Positions 52,360 through 61,586 of a stretch of DNA of 64,000 nt are shown here, in pieces. The notes under the pieces are model-generated. The model saw nothing but the letters and a program-made list of their open reading frames with translations. It ran no database searches and was not told where the DNA came from. Location of the stretch: assembly GCF_016805305.1 (NCBI RefSeq), contig NZ_JAERQN010000003.1:496001-560000 (forward strand). Direction: 5' to 3'. The position numbers and the translations under genes were made by a program. The stretch's first letter is position 1. Each line of letters begins with the position of its first letter. The DNA is from Falsiroseomonas ponticola (GTDB lineage Bacteria; Pseudomonadota; Alphaproteobacteria; Acetobacterales; Acetobacteraceae).

Positions 52360-53796
52360 TCACCAATCCGGCAGGCCCTCCGCGGCGGTGGCGATGAGCC
52401 TTTCGGCATCGGCGGGCAGCAGGAAGCCGCCGCGGCGGTTCTGCTCCGTCACCTCCCGCACCCGCTGCAGATAGGCGTCGCGCGAGGGGTAGAGGCGGCG
52501 CAGCGTCACGAGGTCGAACGGCACATGCGTGCCGGCCTGGCGGCAGGCGCCGTCCGGCACCGGGGCAACGCCGCCGGCATTCCAGCCGGTGTTGAGCGCG
52601 ACCGGCACTTCCGCATCGGCCAGGCGGATGCCGCCACGCGCGATGCCATGCTCGTCACGCAGCGCCACGGGCGGATCGCGGGAGAGATCGACCGCCATCG
52701 GCGCGGGCATGGCGGGCGGGCGTTCGCCCTGCAGCCAGCGCGCCGTCCAGTGATAGGCCGCATGGGTGACGAGGTGCAGCCGCACGCGGCTGCGCGCGGG
52801 GTCGATGCAATTGGCCGTATCGGGCGTGATGCCGCGCACGCCGACATCGCGCAGGCGGACGGGGCTGTTGACGACGAAGTTGTGGTAGTCGCTGTGGGAC
52901 GAACCGGCGATCTCCCACGCCACGTAGCGATCCGTGTCGGGCCGCCGCAGCCGTGCTTCCGAGCGCAGCAGGTCCCATTCGCTGATGATCTTGAGGACGG
53001 GCTGGCGCACATCGTCGCGGATCGGGATGTCGATCGGGCCGCCGAGGACGAAGGCGGCGTAGATCGGGTCGCGCGGGTGCACGGCGTTGGCGTAGGTGGC
53101 GAGGTTGACGGAGGATTGCGAATCCCCCGTGGCGATCAGCGTGCGCGCCCCCGGCAGCCCGCCCAGCGGATCCACGCCGCGCGGCTGCGCGATGGCCTGC
53201 CCGGCCTGGCTGAAGATGTCCCATTTCAGGCTGTCATCGGTGATGGTGCCGCCCGCCGTGACGTCGAGCGTGCCGTAGCGGCGGGGGCTCCAGGCGCGCA
53301 GGCCGTTGGGCGTGCCATGCACGCCGGCGCGCTGCGGCCCGACGCCGACCCAGGCATAGCCTTCGCGGATGAAGTACTCCGACGCGCGGTACCACTGCAC
53401 GTCGAGTTCCCAGTTGTTGGTGACGTTCTGCCATTCGACGATGACGCGGCCATTGAACCGCGCCGGGTCGGCAGGCCGGCGCACGACCAGGCGGATGCGG
53501 TAGGGATGGTCGCGGCTCACCACCTCCGCCGGCGTGTCGGAGGCCGAGGCGGCGCAGAGCGTGGCGGGGCAGGCCGTGCTGTAGCGGCTGGCGCGGCCGT
53601 CCACGAAGAACTCCTCCTCCACATAGCCGGACCCTGGCGGGAAGAGGATGGTGGCGAGGAAGGGATAGTCGCGGGCGGCGTCACCCGGCGCGACGCTGGC
53701 GGGGATGGGCCCGGTGACCGTCGGGTTCTCGATCGCCTCGGCCGGCGGCGCCGCGATGCCGAGGGCGATGGCGGCGGCGAGCAGCGCGCGGATCAT
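52360..53796 (-). CDS. Secreted alpha/beta hydrolase domain protein (PF20091-like)
   Basis: A 478-residue protein with a signal peptide (MIRALLAAAIALGIAAPPAEA). The catalytic Ser is in ATGDSQSSVNLA. Conserved features include VEWQNVTNNWELDVQWYRASEY, and a probable His near GSSHSDYHNF. Members of this group are poorly characterised extracytoplasmic esterases. ATG 53796 overlaps the upstream esterase stop by four bases (ATGA). Last gene of the dctPQM-aroQ2-esterase-hydrolase operon; a phenolic ester substrate is an inference. Confidence 0.8.
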   Translation of the reverse strand: MIRALLAAAIALGIAAPPAEAIENPTVTGPIPASVAPGDAARDYPFLATILFPPGSGYVEEEFFVDGRASRYSTACPATLCAASASDTPAEVVSRDHPYRIRLVVRRPADPARFNGRVIVEWQNVTNNWELDVQWYRASEYFIREGYAWVGVGPQRAGVHGTPNGLRAWSPRRYGTLDVTAGGTITDDSLKWDIFSQAGQAIAQPRGVDPLGGLPGARTLIATGDSQSSVNLATYANAVHPRDPIYAAFVLGGPIDIPIRDDVRQPVLKIISEWDLLRSEARLRRPDTDRYVAWEIAGSSHSDYHNFVVNSPVRLRDVGVRGITPDTANCIDPARSRVRLHLVTHAAYHWTARWLQGERPPAMPAPMAVDLSRDPPVALRDEHGIARGGIRLADAEVPVALNTGWNAGGVAPVPDGACRQAGTHVPFDLVTLRRLYPSRDAYLQRVREVTEQNRRGGFLLPADAERLIATAAEGLPDW

Positions 53797-54869
53797 CGGG
53801 CGGCCCGCCCGGCGCCGATGGTGGTGGCGAAGAAGTCGAGGGTGCGCGCCAGCATCGCGCGGCTGGTGTCGCGCGTCGCGTCATGGCTGGCGCCGATGAA
53901 ACTGTGGTCGATGCCCGGCAGGATCACGAGTTCCACCGGCACGCCGGCCGCGCGCAGGCGCTGGTGGAATTCCTGCGACTGCGCCACCGGCACCGTGCGG
54001 TCCGCATCGCCATGGATCAGCAGGAAGGGCGGGTCGGCGCGATCCGCGTAATGCGCGGGGCTCGGCGCGTTCAGGCGATCCTCCGTGCAGGTGGCGGTGC
54101 CGCAGTTGAGGTAGGGATGCTCCCGGTGGTTCGCGGTGCCGGCGGGTGGGCGGCGCAGCGTCGCGAAGTCGAAGATGCCGTACCAGGCGGCGACGGCCTG
54201 CGCGCAGTCGGATTGCTGCAGCAGGCCGGCGGGCGGGCTGATCGGCTGTTCGACATTGGCGTTCATCCGCGGCGCCACCACGGGCGGTGCCAGGGCCTCC
54301 ACGCCGCAGCTCGTGCCCGCCAGCGCGGCGAGCTGCCCGCCGGAGGAGGCGCCCCAGAGGCCGACCCTCTCCCGGTCGATCCCCCAGCGATGCGCATGGG
54401 CGCGCAGGAAGCGGATCGCGGTCTTCACGTCATGGATCGCGGCGGGGAAGGGTTCCTCCCCCGCGAAGCGATAGGCGACGGAGGCGACGACGAAGCCCTC
54501 CGCCGCGATGGAGGCCAGGACTTCCGGCCAATTGGCGAAGGCGGCGGAGAGGCGCGGGCCGCCGCCCATCCAGCCGCCGCCATGGATGTAGATGATGAGC
54601 GGCCGCGGCGCGCCGCCCGGCGGCGGCAGATAGAGGTCGAGCTTCATCGGGCGGTAGCCCGCGATGGTCGAATAGGTGATGTCGGCCAGCCCCGTGACGC
54701 CGCCCGTGAAGGTGTGGCGCCGTTCCGGCCAGGGTTCGTGCACGTCCCCGAAGATGCGGTAGTTCACCACCGCCTGGCCGGCCACGCGTTCGCCGGGCGT
54801 CTCCGCCCGCGCACCGCCCGACAGCAGCAGGCCGAGCGCCAGGCCCGCCAATGCCTTCCCGAACCTCAT
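53793..54869 (-). CDS. Secreted esterase, alpha/beta hydrolase fold
   Basis: A 358-residue protein with a signal peptide (LAGLALGLLLSGGARA). The oxyanion motif is IYIHGGGWMGGG, the nucleophile lies in GLWGASSGGQLAALAG, Asp in IHGDADRTVPV, and His in PGIDHSFIG. It resembles BD-FAE/acetyl-xylan-type esterases that act on plant-derived esters. It follows aroQ2 by 16 bases. Together with the next hydrolase it could release quinate or aromatic acids from esters outside the cytoplasm (inference). Confidence 0.84.
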   Translation of the reverse strand: MRFGKALAGLALGLLLSGGARAETPGERVAGQAVVNYRIFGDVHEPWPERRHTFTGGVTGLADITYSTIAGYRPMKLDLYLPPPGGAPRPLIIYIHGGGWMGGGPRLSAAFANWPEVLASIAAEGFVVASVAYRFAGEEPFPAAIHDVKTAIRFLRAHAHRWGIDRERVGLWGASSGGQLAALAGTSCGVEALAPPVVAPRMNANVEQPISPPAGLLQQSDCAQAVAAWYGIFDFATLRRPPAGTANHREHPYLNCGTATCTEDRLNAPSPAHYADRADPPFLLIHGDADRTVPVAQSQEFHQRLRAAGVPVELVILPGIDHSFIGASHDATRDTSRAMLARTLDFFATTIGAGRAAR

Positions 54870-54885
54870 GGACCCTTCCTCCCCC

Positions 54886-55332
54886 TCAGCTGGCGACGTC
54901 GTCCAGCAAGTCCTGCAAGGCGCGGATCGCGGTGGCGTAGCCGCGCGCGCCGAGGCCCGCGATCACCGCGGTGGCGACGCCGGAGACCAGCGAATGCTGG
55001 TGCAGCGCGTCGCGGCGATGGATGTTGGAGATGTGCAGCTCCAGGATCGGGCGCGGGAACATCCGCAGCGCATCGACCAGCGGGATGGAGCGGAAGCTGA
55101 GCCCGGCGGGGTTGATGACGAGGCCCGCCGCGTCGCTGTCAATGGCGTCGTGGATCCACTCCACCATCTGTCCTTCCCAGTTGGTCTGGCGGAACACCAC
55201 CGCATCCGCGCCGGCGGCCGCGCGGCACATCGCCTCGACCTCCGCCAGCGTCGTGCGGCCGTAGATCTCCGGTTCGCGCTTCCCCAGCCGGTCCAGGTTG
55301 GGACCGTTCAGCACATGCAGGGTTCGTGTCAT
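54886..55332 (-). CDS. 3-dehydroquinate dehydratase, type II, second copy in a catabolic operon
   Basis: A 148-residue type II dehydroquinase: NGPNLDRLGKREPEIYG has the catalytic Tyr, [16 protein letters not shown] the His region. It differs from the 1631-2086 copy throughout (for example HQHSLVSGVATAVIAG). Located five bases after the TRAP permease gene and before two secreted hydrolases, it most likely serves quinate/shikimate breakdown toward dehydroshikimate and protocatechuate, not aromatic synthesis. Confidence 0.9.
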   Translation of the reverse strand: MTRTLHVLNGPNLDRLGKREPEIYGRTTLAEVEAMCRAAAGADAVVFRQTNWEGQMVEWIHDAIDSDAAGLVINPAGLSFRSIPLVDALRMFPRPILELHISNIHRRDALHQHSLVSGVATAVIAGLGARGYATAIRALQDLLDDVAS

Positions 55333-55337
55333 CGCCT

Positions 55338-56639
55338 TCAGCCTTGGTAGCCGAGCTGCCGTGGCAGCCAGAGCACGAGTTCGGGGAAATAGGTGATGGC
55401 CAGCAGGGCGGCGATCATCGCCAGCAGGAAGGGCAGCGTATCGCGCACCACCGCCATCAGCGGCTGGTTGGACAGCTTGGCCACGATGAACAGCAGCAGG
55501 CCGTAGGGCGGCGTCACCAGGCCGATCATGATGTTGACGACGACCATGACGCCGAAATGCACCATGTCCACGCCCAGCGCCTTGGCCGCCGGCACCAGCA
55601 CGGGCACGACGATCAGCAGGATGGTGCTGCCTTCCATCAGGCAGCCCAGCACCAGCAGGATGATGTTCACCAGCAGCAGGAACTGCCATTGGGAGAGGTC
55701 CCAGCCGGCCAGGATGGCGCGCACGGTGTTGGGCACGTTCTCGCTGGTGATGACGAAGTTCAGCGCCAGCGCGCCGGCGATCAGCATGCCGATCGCGGCG
55801 GTGGACCGCGCGCTGTCCACCACGGCGGACCAGGTCTGGCGGAGCGTCAGGCTGCGGTAGAAGACGGCGGCGATCAGCCAGGCATAGGCGGCGGCGACGG
55901 CCGCGGCCTCGGTCGGCGTCATCACGCCGCCATAGATGCCGCCCAGCAGGATGACGGGCATCAGCAGCGCGGGCAGCGCTTCCACCGTCAGGCGCGGCAC
56001 TTCGCGCAGGGGCACCTTCTCCGCGATCGGCCAGTTGTTGCGATGCGCCATCCAGCTGTTGATGCCCATCTGCGCGAGCGCCATCAGAAGGCCCGGGATC
56101 ACGCCGCCCAGGAACAGGTAGCCGATGGAGGCATCGGCCACGAGCGCATAGAGCACCATCGGGATGGAGGGCGGGATGATCGGCCCGATCACGGCGGTGA
56201 CGGCGGTGATGGCGGCGGCGTAGCTGGGCGGATAGACGCCGCCCTTCGTCATCATGTCGATCTGCACCTTGCCGCTGCCCGCGGCATCGGCGACGGCGGA
56301 GCCCGACATGCCGGCGAAGATCACGCTCTGCACGATGTTGACGTGGCCAAGCCCGCCGCGGAAGCGGCCCACCAGCAGGTCGCAGAAGCGCAGCAGCCGG
56401 TCCGTCAGGCTGCCGGCATTCATCAGCCCGGCCGAGAAGATGAAGAGCGGCACGGCCAGCAGCACGTAGCTGCCGTTCAGCCCGTTCAGCACCTGCTCCG
56501 CCGCGATCGACATGTCCTGCCCGGAGGCACCGAGATAGACGATGGCGGCGGAGATCATCGCGACCCCGATCGGCAGGCCGAGGCAGGAGAGGCCGAGCAG
56601 CGTGACCAGCATGAGCATGAGGGGGGAGAGCATCGTCAC
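55338..56639 (-). CDS. dctM: TRAP transporter large permease, DctM type
   Basis: A 433-residue membrane protein with about 12 helices. Family features: LLGLSCLGLPIGVAMISAA near the start, FSAGLMNAGSLTDRLLRF, GMSGSAVADAAGSGKVQI, and GPIIPPSIPMVLYALVA. It forms the sodium-driven translocation unit with DctQ and works with the DctP receptor two genes upstream. Confidence 0.95.
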   Translation of the reverse strand: MTMLSPLMLMLVTLLGLSCLGLPIGVAMISAAIVYLGASGQDMSIAAEQVLNGLNGSYVLLAVPLFIFSAGLMNAGSLTDRLLRFCDLLVGRFRGGLGHVNIVQSVIFAGMSGSAVADAAGSGKVQIDMMTKGGVYPPSYAAAITAVTAVIGPIIPPSIPMVLYALVADASIGYLFLGGVIPGLLMALAQMGINSWMAHRNNWPIAEKVPLREVPRLTVEALPALLMPVILLGGIYGGVMTPTEAAAVAAAYAWLIAAVFYRSLTLRQTWSAVVDSARSTAAIGMLIAGALALNFVITSENVPNTVRAILAGWDLSQWQFLLLVNIILLVLGCLMEGSTILLIVVPVLVPAAKALGVDMVHFGVMVVVNIMIGLVTPPYGLLLFIVAKLSNQPLMAVVRDTLPFLLAMIAALLAITYFPELVLWLPRQLGYQG

Positions 56640-57109
56640 GCCCCCCGCGCCAGGCCGCGGCCGGTGACGGACCGCCAGACGATCAGCGCGTGGCGCACGA
56701 TCTGCGCCACGGCGAAGACCAGGTAGACCGAATAGACGTAGTCGAAGCGCAGCCCCAGATAGGCGGTCTTCTCCACCTTCATGAAGGCGACGTAGTCCGC
56801 CATCGCGGGCAGCGACCAGGTGAAGATGGCGACGACGGCGCTGCCGGTGATGGCATCCGCCACGCGCTTCACGCCGGGCGACATGGCGCCGTAGAGGACG
56901 TCGAAGCGGATCTCCTCCTCATCCCGCAGCACCAGGCCGGCGCCCCAGAGGATGCCCCAGACCCAGCAGAGGGTGGAGAACTCGGCCGTCCAGCTCAGCG
57001 GCGCGTTGAAGACGTAGCGCGTCACGATCTGGAGGATGAAGGCGACGAACATCGCCGCCAGCAGCGCGGAGAGCACATCCTCCGCGCGGCGGCCGAGCCA
57101 GCCGATCAT
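56636..57109 (-). CDS. dctQ: TRAP transporter small permease, DctQ type
   Basis: A 157-residue protein with four helices. The first is SALLAAMFVAFILQIVTRYV and includes the typical Arg-Tyr; WTAEFSTLCWVWGILWGAGL is the second. ATG 57109 lies seven bases after the dctP stop, and its stop overlaps the dctM start. Confidence 0.92.
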   Translation of the reverse strand: MIGWLGRRAEDVLSALLAAMFVAFILQIVTRYVFNAPLSWTAEFSTLCWVWGILWGAGLVLRDEEEIRFDVLYGAMSPGVKRVADAITGSAVVAIFTWSLPAMADYVAFMKVEKTAYLGLRFDYVYSVYLVFAVAQIVRHALIVWRSVTGRGLARGA

Positions 57110-57116
57110 CGCCGCC

Positions 57117-58106
57117 TCAGCGGACGGCGTTGATGCGGTCGAGGATTCCCGCGGGCCAGCCCTGCGACTGGGTGGAGGCGAGGTAGCGGCGCTGCGCCTC
57201 CGCCCGGAAGGCATCGACGTTGGGCGCATAGACTTCCAGCCCCTGGGCGCGGAAGAAGTCCAGCATCTCCCGCTCCTGCGCCAGGTGGCGGCTGGTGCTT
57301 TCCGCGATGGCCTTGTCGGCGGCGGCCTGCATGGCCGTGCGCTGCGCCGCCGTCATGCCATCCCACACCCGGGACGAGACCGAGAGCAGGTCATAGGCGA
57401 CCAGGTGGCTGGTCAGCACGAACTGCGTCGTCACCTCATGGAAGCGCATGGTGCGGCTGGTCGGCAGTGGGTTGTCCTGGCCATCGACGGTGCCGGATTG
57501 CAGCGCCGTGTAGAGCTCCGCGAAGGCGACCGGCGTCGGGTTGGCGCCCAGCGCCTCCCCCAGGAACTGCCAGGTCTCGCCGGGCGGCATGCGCAGCTTG
57601 ATGCCGCGCATGTCGGCCGGGGTCGCGATGCGGGTGCGCGGCTTCAGGTTGACGTGGCGCGTGCCGAAATAGAGCGGGCCCAGCACATGGACGTTCAGCT
57701 GTTCCCGCGCCATGCGCTTGAACTCCTCGCCGATCGGGCCGGCGAAGACCTTGGTCATGTGGTCGGCGTCGCGGAACAGGTAGGCGGAGGCCATGACGGA
57801 CCAGGTGGGGATCTGGCGGGAGAAATCCTGCGGCGCCAGGTTCGCCATCTCCACATTGCCGCGCTGGATCGCGACCAGCTCCGTCCCCTGGCGGAACAGC
57901 GTCGCGTTCAGGTGCAGCTCGACGTCGAAATCGGAGGCGAGGTCGCGCTGGAAGCCCTTCATGGCATCGGCGCGGATGTCCTGGTCGGAGAAGACGGCGG
58001 TGAAGCGGATGCGCCGCCGCTGCTGCGCCTGGGCCCCGAGGATCGGCGCCGTCGCGAGCGCGGCGGAGGCGGCGAGCAGCGAGCGGCGCCCGATGAACGA
58101 GGTCAT
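57117..58106 (-). CDS. dctP: TRAP transporter substrate-binding protein, DctP type
   Basis: A 329-residue periplasmic receptor. The signal peptide is SLLAASAALATAPILGAQA. The carboxylate-clamping Arg is expected in MRGIKLRMPPGETWQFLG; FAELYTALQSGTVDGQDNPL is the other typical segment. ATG 58106 follows GGAAGGAAAAC. It heads the operon and is divergent from a GntR regulator. The operon's aroQ2 suggests a quinate- or shikimate-like ligand. Confidence 0.93.
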   Translation of the reverse strand: MTSFIGRRSLLAASAALATAPILGAQAQQRRRIRFTAVFSDQDIRADAMKGFQRDLASDFDVELHLNATLFRQGTELVAIQRGNVEMANLAPQDFSRQIPTWSVMASAYLFRDADHMTKVFAGPIGEEFKRMAREQLNVHVLGPLYFGTRHVNLKPRTRIATPADMRGIKLRMPPGETWQFLGEALGANPTPVAFAELYTALQSGTVDGQDNPLPTSRTMRFHEVTTQFVLTSHLVAYDLLSVSSRVWDGMTAAQRTAMQAAADKAIAESTSRHLAQEREMLDFFRAQGLEVYAPNVDAFRAEAQRRYLASTQSQGWPAGILDRINAVR

Positions 58107-58283
58107 GGTCGTTTTCCTTCCCTGGACGACGAGCCGTTGGGCGGCTTTCACGGCACGACGCTAATGGCGGCGAATGGGCCGATCAAGGCATATTCGTCAT
58201 TTCATCGGAGATTCGAGGAAATACCCGATATTGCGGCGGGCGCGGCGCTGGCCGATAGTGGGGCTGCCGGCAGGGAGGATGGG

Positions 58284-59003
58284 TTGGGCAGCGGGGCAGC
58301 ACCCGGGCTGGAGCAGGGCGGCGAGGCGGCTTACCAGCAGCTGCGCGGCGACATCGTGCTCGGACGCCTGGCGCCCGGCCGCAAGCTCGGCCTGGACAGC
58401 CTGCGGGCGATCTACCGCGTCGGCGTCGGCACGCTGCGGGAGGCGCTGAACCGCCTGGCGAGCGAGGGGCTGGTGGTGGCGGAAGGGCAGCGCGGCTTCA
58501 CCGTGGCGCCCGTCTCGCCGGCGGATTTCGCCGAGATCGCCGATCTGCGCCTGCTGCTGGAGAAGCACGCCATCGGCCTGTCCTTCGCCGCGGGCGACCT
58601 CGATTGGGAAGGCGCCGTCGTCGGCGCGCATCACCGGCTGCAGGTGCTGGAGCGGCGCCTGCTGGCGGGGGATCCCGCGGATGCGGCGCTGTGGAAGCGC
58701 TACGACCGGGAATTCCACCAGGCGCTGATCGATGCCTGCGGCTCCGCCGTGCTGCTGGAGGCCTATGCCGCGGCCTATGACCGCTACCTGCGCTACCAGA
58801 TGGTGGCCGTGGTGTTCCGCGGCGCGGTGGCGGCGGACCAGCATGCGGCGCTGCTGCACTGCGCGCTGGCGCGGGACGCCGCCGGCGCCTGCCGCGTGCT
58901 GGAGGCGCATATCGCCGGCTGCGTGGAGCATGTGGCGCAGAGCCGCGCCCTGGCGCCCTTCGCGACCGCGCCGAGGCGCGTGCCGGCGGCGGGAGGCGCG
59001 TGA
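58284..59003 (+). CDS. GntR/FadR-type transcriptional regulator, first of a pair
   Basis: About 239 residues from TTG 58284, which follows AGGGAGG; an in-frame ATG at 58164 would add 40 residues with a less convincing sequence and overlap the AT-rich promoter zone around 58180-58230. The wHTH (LRGDIVLGRLAPGRKLGLDS, VGVGTLREALNRLASEGLVV) is followed by an FCD-type helical ligand domain (LRLLLEKHAIGLS, EFHQALIDACGS). Divergent from dctP and paralogous to the next gene. Confidence 0.88.
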   Translation: MGSGAAPGLEQGGEAAYQQLRGDIVLGRLAPGRKLGLDSLRAIYRVGVGTLREALNRLASEGLVVAEGQRGFTVAPVSPADFAEIADLRLLLEKHAIGLSFAAGDLDWEGAVVGAHHRLQVLERRLLAGDPADAALWKRYDREFHQALIDACGSAVLLEAYAAAYDRYLRYQMVAVVFRGAVAADQHAALLHCALARDAAGACRVLEAHIAGCVEHVAQSRALAPFATAPRRVPAAGGA

Positions 59004-59680
59004 TGCCCGGGCCTTCCGACAGCGCGGAAACCGCCGGGGAGCGCGCCTATCGCGCGATCCGCGCCGATATCCTGCGCGGCGTGCTGGCGCCGGGCCAGAA
59101 GCTGAAGCTGGATGCGCTGCGCGATGCCTATGACACCGGCATCGGCACGCTGCGCGAGACGCTGAGCCGCCTGGTCGCGGAGCGCATCGTCGTCGCCGAA
59201 GGGCAGCGCGGCTTCGAAGTGGCCCCCTTCTCGACGAAGGAGCTGCGGGAGCTGGCGGCGCTGCGCCTGCTGCTGGAGGGGCATGCGCTGGAGCAGTCCT
59301 TCCGCGCCGGCGACCTGGATTGGGAAGCGCGCGTGGTGGCCGCCTATCACAAGCTGGCGCTGATGGAGGAGAAGCTGCGCGCCGGCGATGCGGGGGCGCT
59401 GGAGACCTGGCGCCACGCCGATGCGCGGTTCCACCAGACGCTGATCTCCGCCTGCGGGTCGCGGGCGCTGATGGCGACCCATGCCGCCACCTTCGACCGC
59501 TACCAGCGATACCAGAACGTGGCGCTGGGGTTCCGCGGGGCCGTCGCCTCCGCCGAGCACGCGGCGCTGCGCAACGCCGCGCTGGAGCGTGACGCCGCGG
59601 CGGCGCGATCGGTGCTGGAGGTGCACATCCTGGGCGGCGTCGAGCATGCGCTGGCGGCGGGGACCGTGCCGGGCGGCTGA
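59003..59680 (+). CDS. GntR/FadR-type transcriptional regulator, second of a pair
   Basis: A 225-residue paralogue of the preceding gene, sharing IGTLRETLSRLVAERIVVAEGQRGF, the ADARFHQTLISACGS metal-ligand region and the RYQRYQNVALGFRGAVA segment. ATG 59003 overlaps the previous stop (TGATG) with GGGAGG just upstream. Convergent with the Bug receptor gene. One probably controls the TRAP operon and the other the cat operon, or they form heterodimers (inference). Confidence 0.9.
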   Translation: MPGPSDSAETAGERAYRAIRADILRGVLAPGQKLKLDALRDAYDTGIGTLRETLSRLVAERIVVAEGQRGFEVAPFSTKELRELAALRLLLEGHALEQSFRAGDLDWEARVVAAYHKLALMEEKLRAGDAGALETWRHADARFHQTLISACGSRALMATHAATFDRYQRYQNVALGFRGAVASAEHAALRNAALERDAAAARSVLEVHILGGVEHALAAGTVPGG

Positions 59681-59694
59681 GCAGGGGCGGGGCC

Positions 59695-59718
59695 GCCGGC
59701 GCGGGGGATCACGCCGGC
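59695..59718. terminator. Weak hairpin between convergent genes
   Basis: GCCGGCG / CGCCGGC with a 10-base loop lies between the ends of the second GntR gene and the Bug receptor. There is no T run. Confidence 0.3.
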
Positions 59719-59725
59719 AGGCCCG

Positions 59726-60682
59726 TCATTCCGGCTGGATGCCGGCGCGGCGGATGAAGACCGCCCAGCGCGCCGTCTCCTCCGCCAGCAGGCCCGCCAG
59801 CGTGCCGGCATCGCCTGCCATCGGCTCCGCGCCGATGCGGGCCAGGCGATCCGCGATGGCGGGTTCGGCCAGGAGGCGTGCCAGCAGCGCCGAGAGGGGC
59901 GCACGCGCCGGCGGGGGCAGGGCGCGCGGCGCCAGCATGGCGAACCAGGGATCCACCGCGAAGCCGGGCACGCCGGCTTCCGCCATCGTCGGCAGATCGG
60001 GAAAGGCGGTGATGCGCCGCGATGTCGTGACCGCCAGCGCCACCAGGCGGCCGGAGGCGATGTGCGGCGCGGCGGAGGTGATGCTGTCGAACATCGCATC
60101 GACGCGCCCGGCCACCAGGTCCGTCACCGCGGGGGCGGAGCCGCGATAGGGCACATGGTCCAGCGCCAGCCCCGCGAGATCCGCGAACAGCGCGCCCGCC
60201 AGATGGATGGAGGTGCCGCTGCCGGCGGAGGCGTAGGTCAGCGCGCCGGGCCGGCGCCGCGCTTCCGCCACCAGATCCGCCACGCTGCGCCAGGGGCGTG
60301 AGGCCTGCACGACCAGGATGTTCGGCACCACCGCGACGGGGCCGACCGGCACCAGATCGGCCTCCGCATAGGGCAGGCGGGGATAGAGCGCGGGGTTCAC
60401 CGCATGGGCGAGGGAGACCATGAGCAGCGCATGCCCGTCCGTCACCTGCGCGGCCGTGCCGGTGCCGGTGGTGCCGCCCGCGCCGGGGCGGTTCTCCACC
60501 ACCACGGGCTGGCCCAGCGCTTCCGCCATCGGGCCCGCGAGGATGCGCGCCATGGCATCGATCGCGCCCCCCGGCGGGAAGGGCACGATGAGGCGGAGCG
60601 GCCGGTCCGGCCAGGGGCGGGGCTGCGCGAGGGCCGGCAGCGGCAGCGCGCCGGCCAGCGCCAGCAGGGAACGGCGGCGCAT
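59726..60682 (-). CDS. Bug-family substrate-binding protein in the cat operon
   Basis: A 318-residue receptor. The signal peptide ends GALPLPALAQ. Bug features: LRLIVPFPPGGAIDAMARIL, VENRPGAGGTTG and DHVPYRGSAPAVTDLVAGRVDAMF. ATG 60682 overlaps the upstream BKACE stop (TGATG). No TctAB genes are adjacent. Its operon partners suggest an aromatic or dicarboxylic acid ligand. Confidence 0.92.
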   Translation of the reverse strand: MRRRSLLALAGALPLPALAQPRPWPDRPLRLIVPFPPGGAIDAMARILAGPMAEALGQPVVVENRPGAGGTTGTGTAAQVTDGHALLMVSLAHAVNPALYPRLPYAEADLVPVGPVAVVPNILVVQASRPWRSVADLVAEARRRPGALTYASAGSGTSIHLAGALFADLAGLALDHVPYRGSAPAVTDLVAGRVDAMFDSITSAAPHIASGRLVALAVTTSRRITAFPDLPTMAEAGVPGFAVDPWFAMLAPRALPPPARAPLSALLARLLAEPAIADRLARIGAEPMAGDAGTLAGLLAEETARWAVFIRRAGIQPE

Positions 60683-61530
60683 CACGCGGCGCTCCGCAGC
60701 GCGACCGAGGGCAGGCCCAGGATGCGGCGCGCGGTGGCGGCATCCGCCACGGGGCGCCCGGCCTCCGCCGCCAGCTCCGCCGTGCGGCGCACCAGCGCGG
60801 CGTTGGAGGGGGCGAGGGTGTGCCGGTCCAGCCGGATATTGTCCTCGAGCCCCGTGCGCACATGGCCGCCGCGCGCCAGGGCCCAGCGTGCGACCGTGAA
60901 CTGGTCCCGCCCGATGCCGGCCGCGGTCCAGGTCGCGCCCGGGATCAGCGTGCGCAGCAGGGAGAGTTCGAAATCCAGGATATCCTCCCGCGGCGGCAGC
61001 GCGTGCTTCACGCCGAAGACGAACTGCACATGCGGCGGCGCCAGGATCAGGCCCTCCCTGACCAGGTCGGCGGTATTGGTCAGCATGGCCAGGTCGAAGA
61101 CCTCGATCTCCGGCTTGATCCGCAGGTCGCGCATGGTGGTGGCCAGCGTGCGGACGAAGTCCGGCGGATTCTCGTAGACGATGGTGGGGAAGTTGACGCT
61201 GCCGGTGGCGAGGCTCGCCATGTCCGGCCGCAGATGCAGCATCGCGCCGCGGGCTTCCAGCGCCCGGCCGCGGCCGCCGGTCGAGAACTGGATGATGATG
61301 TCGGGGCAGTGCCGCCTGATGCCGTCCTGGAAGGCGGCGAATTTCGCGGGATCGCTGCTGGGCGTCTCGTCCTCGTTGCGGACATGGACATGCACCAGGG
61401 TGGCGCCGGCCTCATAGGCGGCGTGGGTGCTTTCGATCTGCTCCGCGACGGTCACCGGCAGGGCCGGGTTGTCCTTCCTGCGGGGCACGGATCCGGTGAT
61501 GGCGACGGCGATGATGACGGGGTCCGCCAT
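60682..61530 (-). CDS. Beta-keto acid cleavage enzyme (BKACE, DUF849)
   Basis: A 282-residue TIM-barrel enzyme with a strong GGGAGGAT ribosome site before ATG 61530. Zinc-binding His are in LVHVHVRNEDE. IQFSTGGRG, AAGIGRDQF and GGHVRTGLEDNI are family segments. BKACE enzymes condense a beta-keto acid with acetyl-CoA to acetoacetate plus a new acyl-CoA. Here, with catB and catC, beta-ketoadipate is a logical substrate, which would give succinyl-CoA and acetoacetate. Substrate choice is inference. Confidence 0.9.
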   Translation of the reverse strand: MADPVIIAVAITGSVPRRKDNPALPVTVAEQIESTHAAYEAGATLVHVHVRNEDETPSSDPAKFAAFQDGIRRHCPDIIIQFSTGGRGRALEARGAMLHLRPDMASLATGSVNFPTIVYENPPDFVRTLATTMRDLRIKPEIEVFDLAMLTNTADLVREGLILAPPHVQFVFGVKHALPPREDILDFELSLLRTLIPGATWTAAGIGRDQFTVARWALARGGHVRTGLEDNIRLDRHTLAPSNAALVRRTAELAAEAGRPVADAATARRILGLPSVALRSAA

Positions 61531-61586
61531 GGTATCCTCCCTGTGTGCCGGGGGCGCGGGACCAGCCCGCGCGCCCCGTGGCTGTT

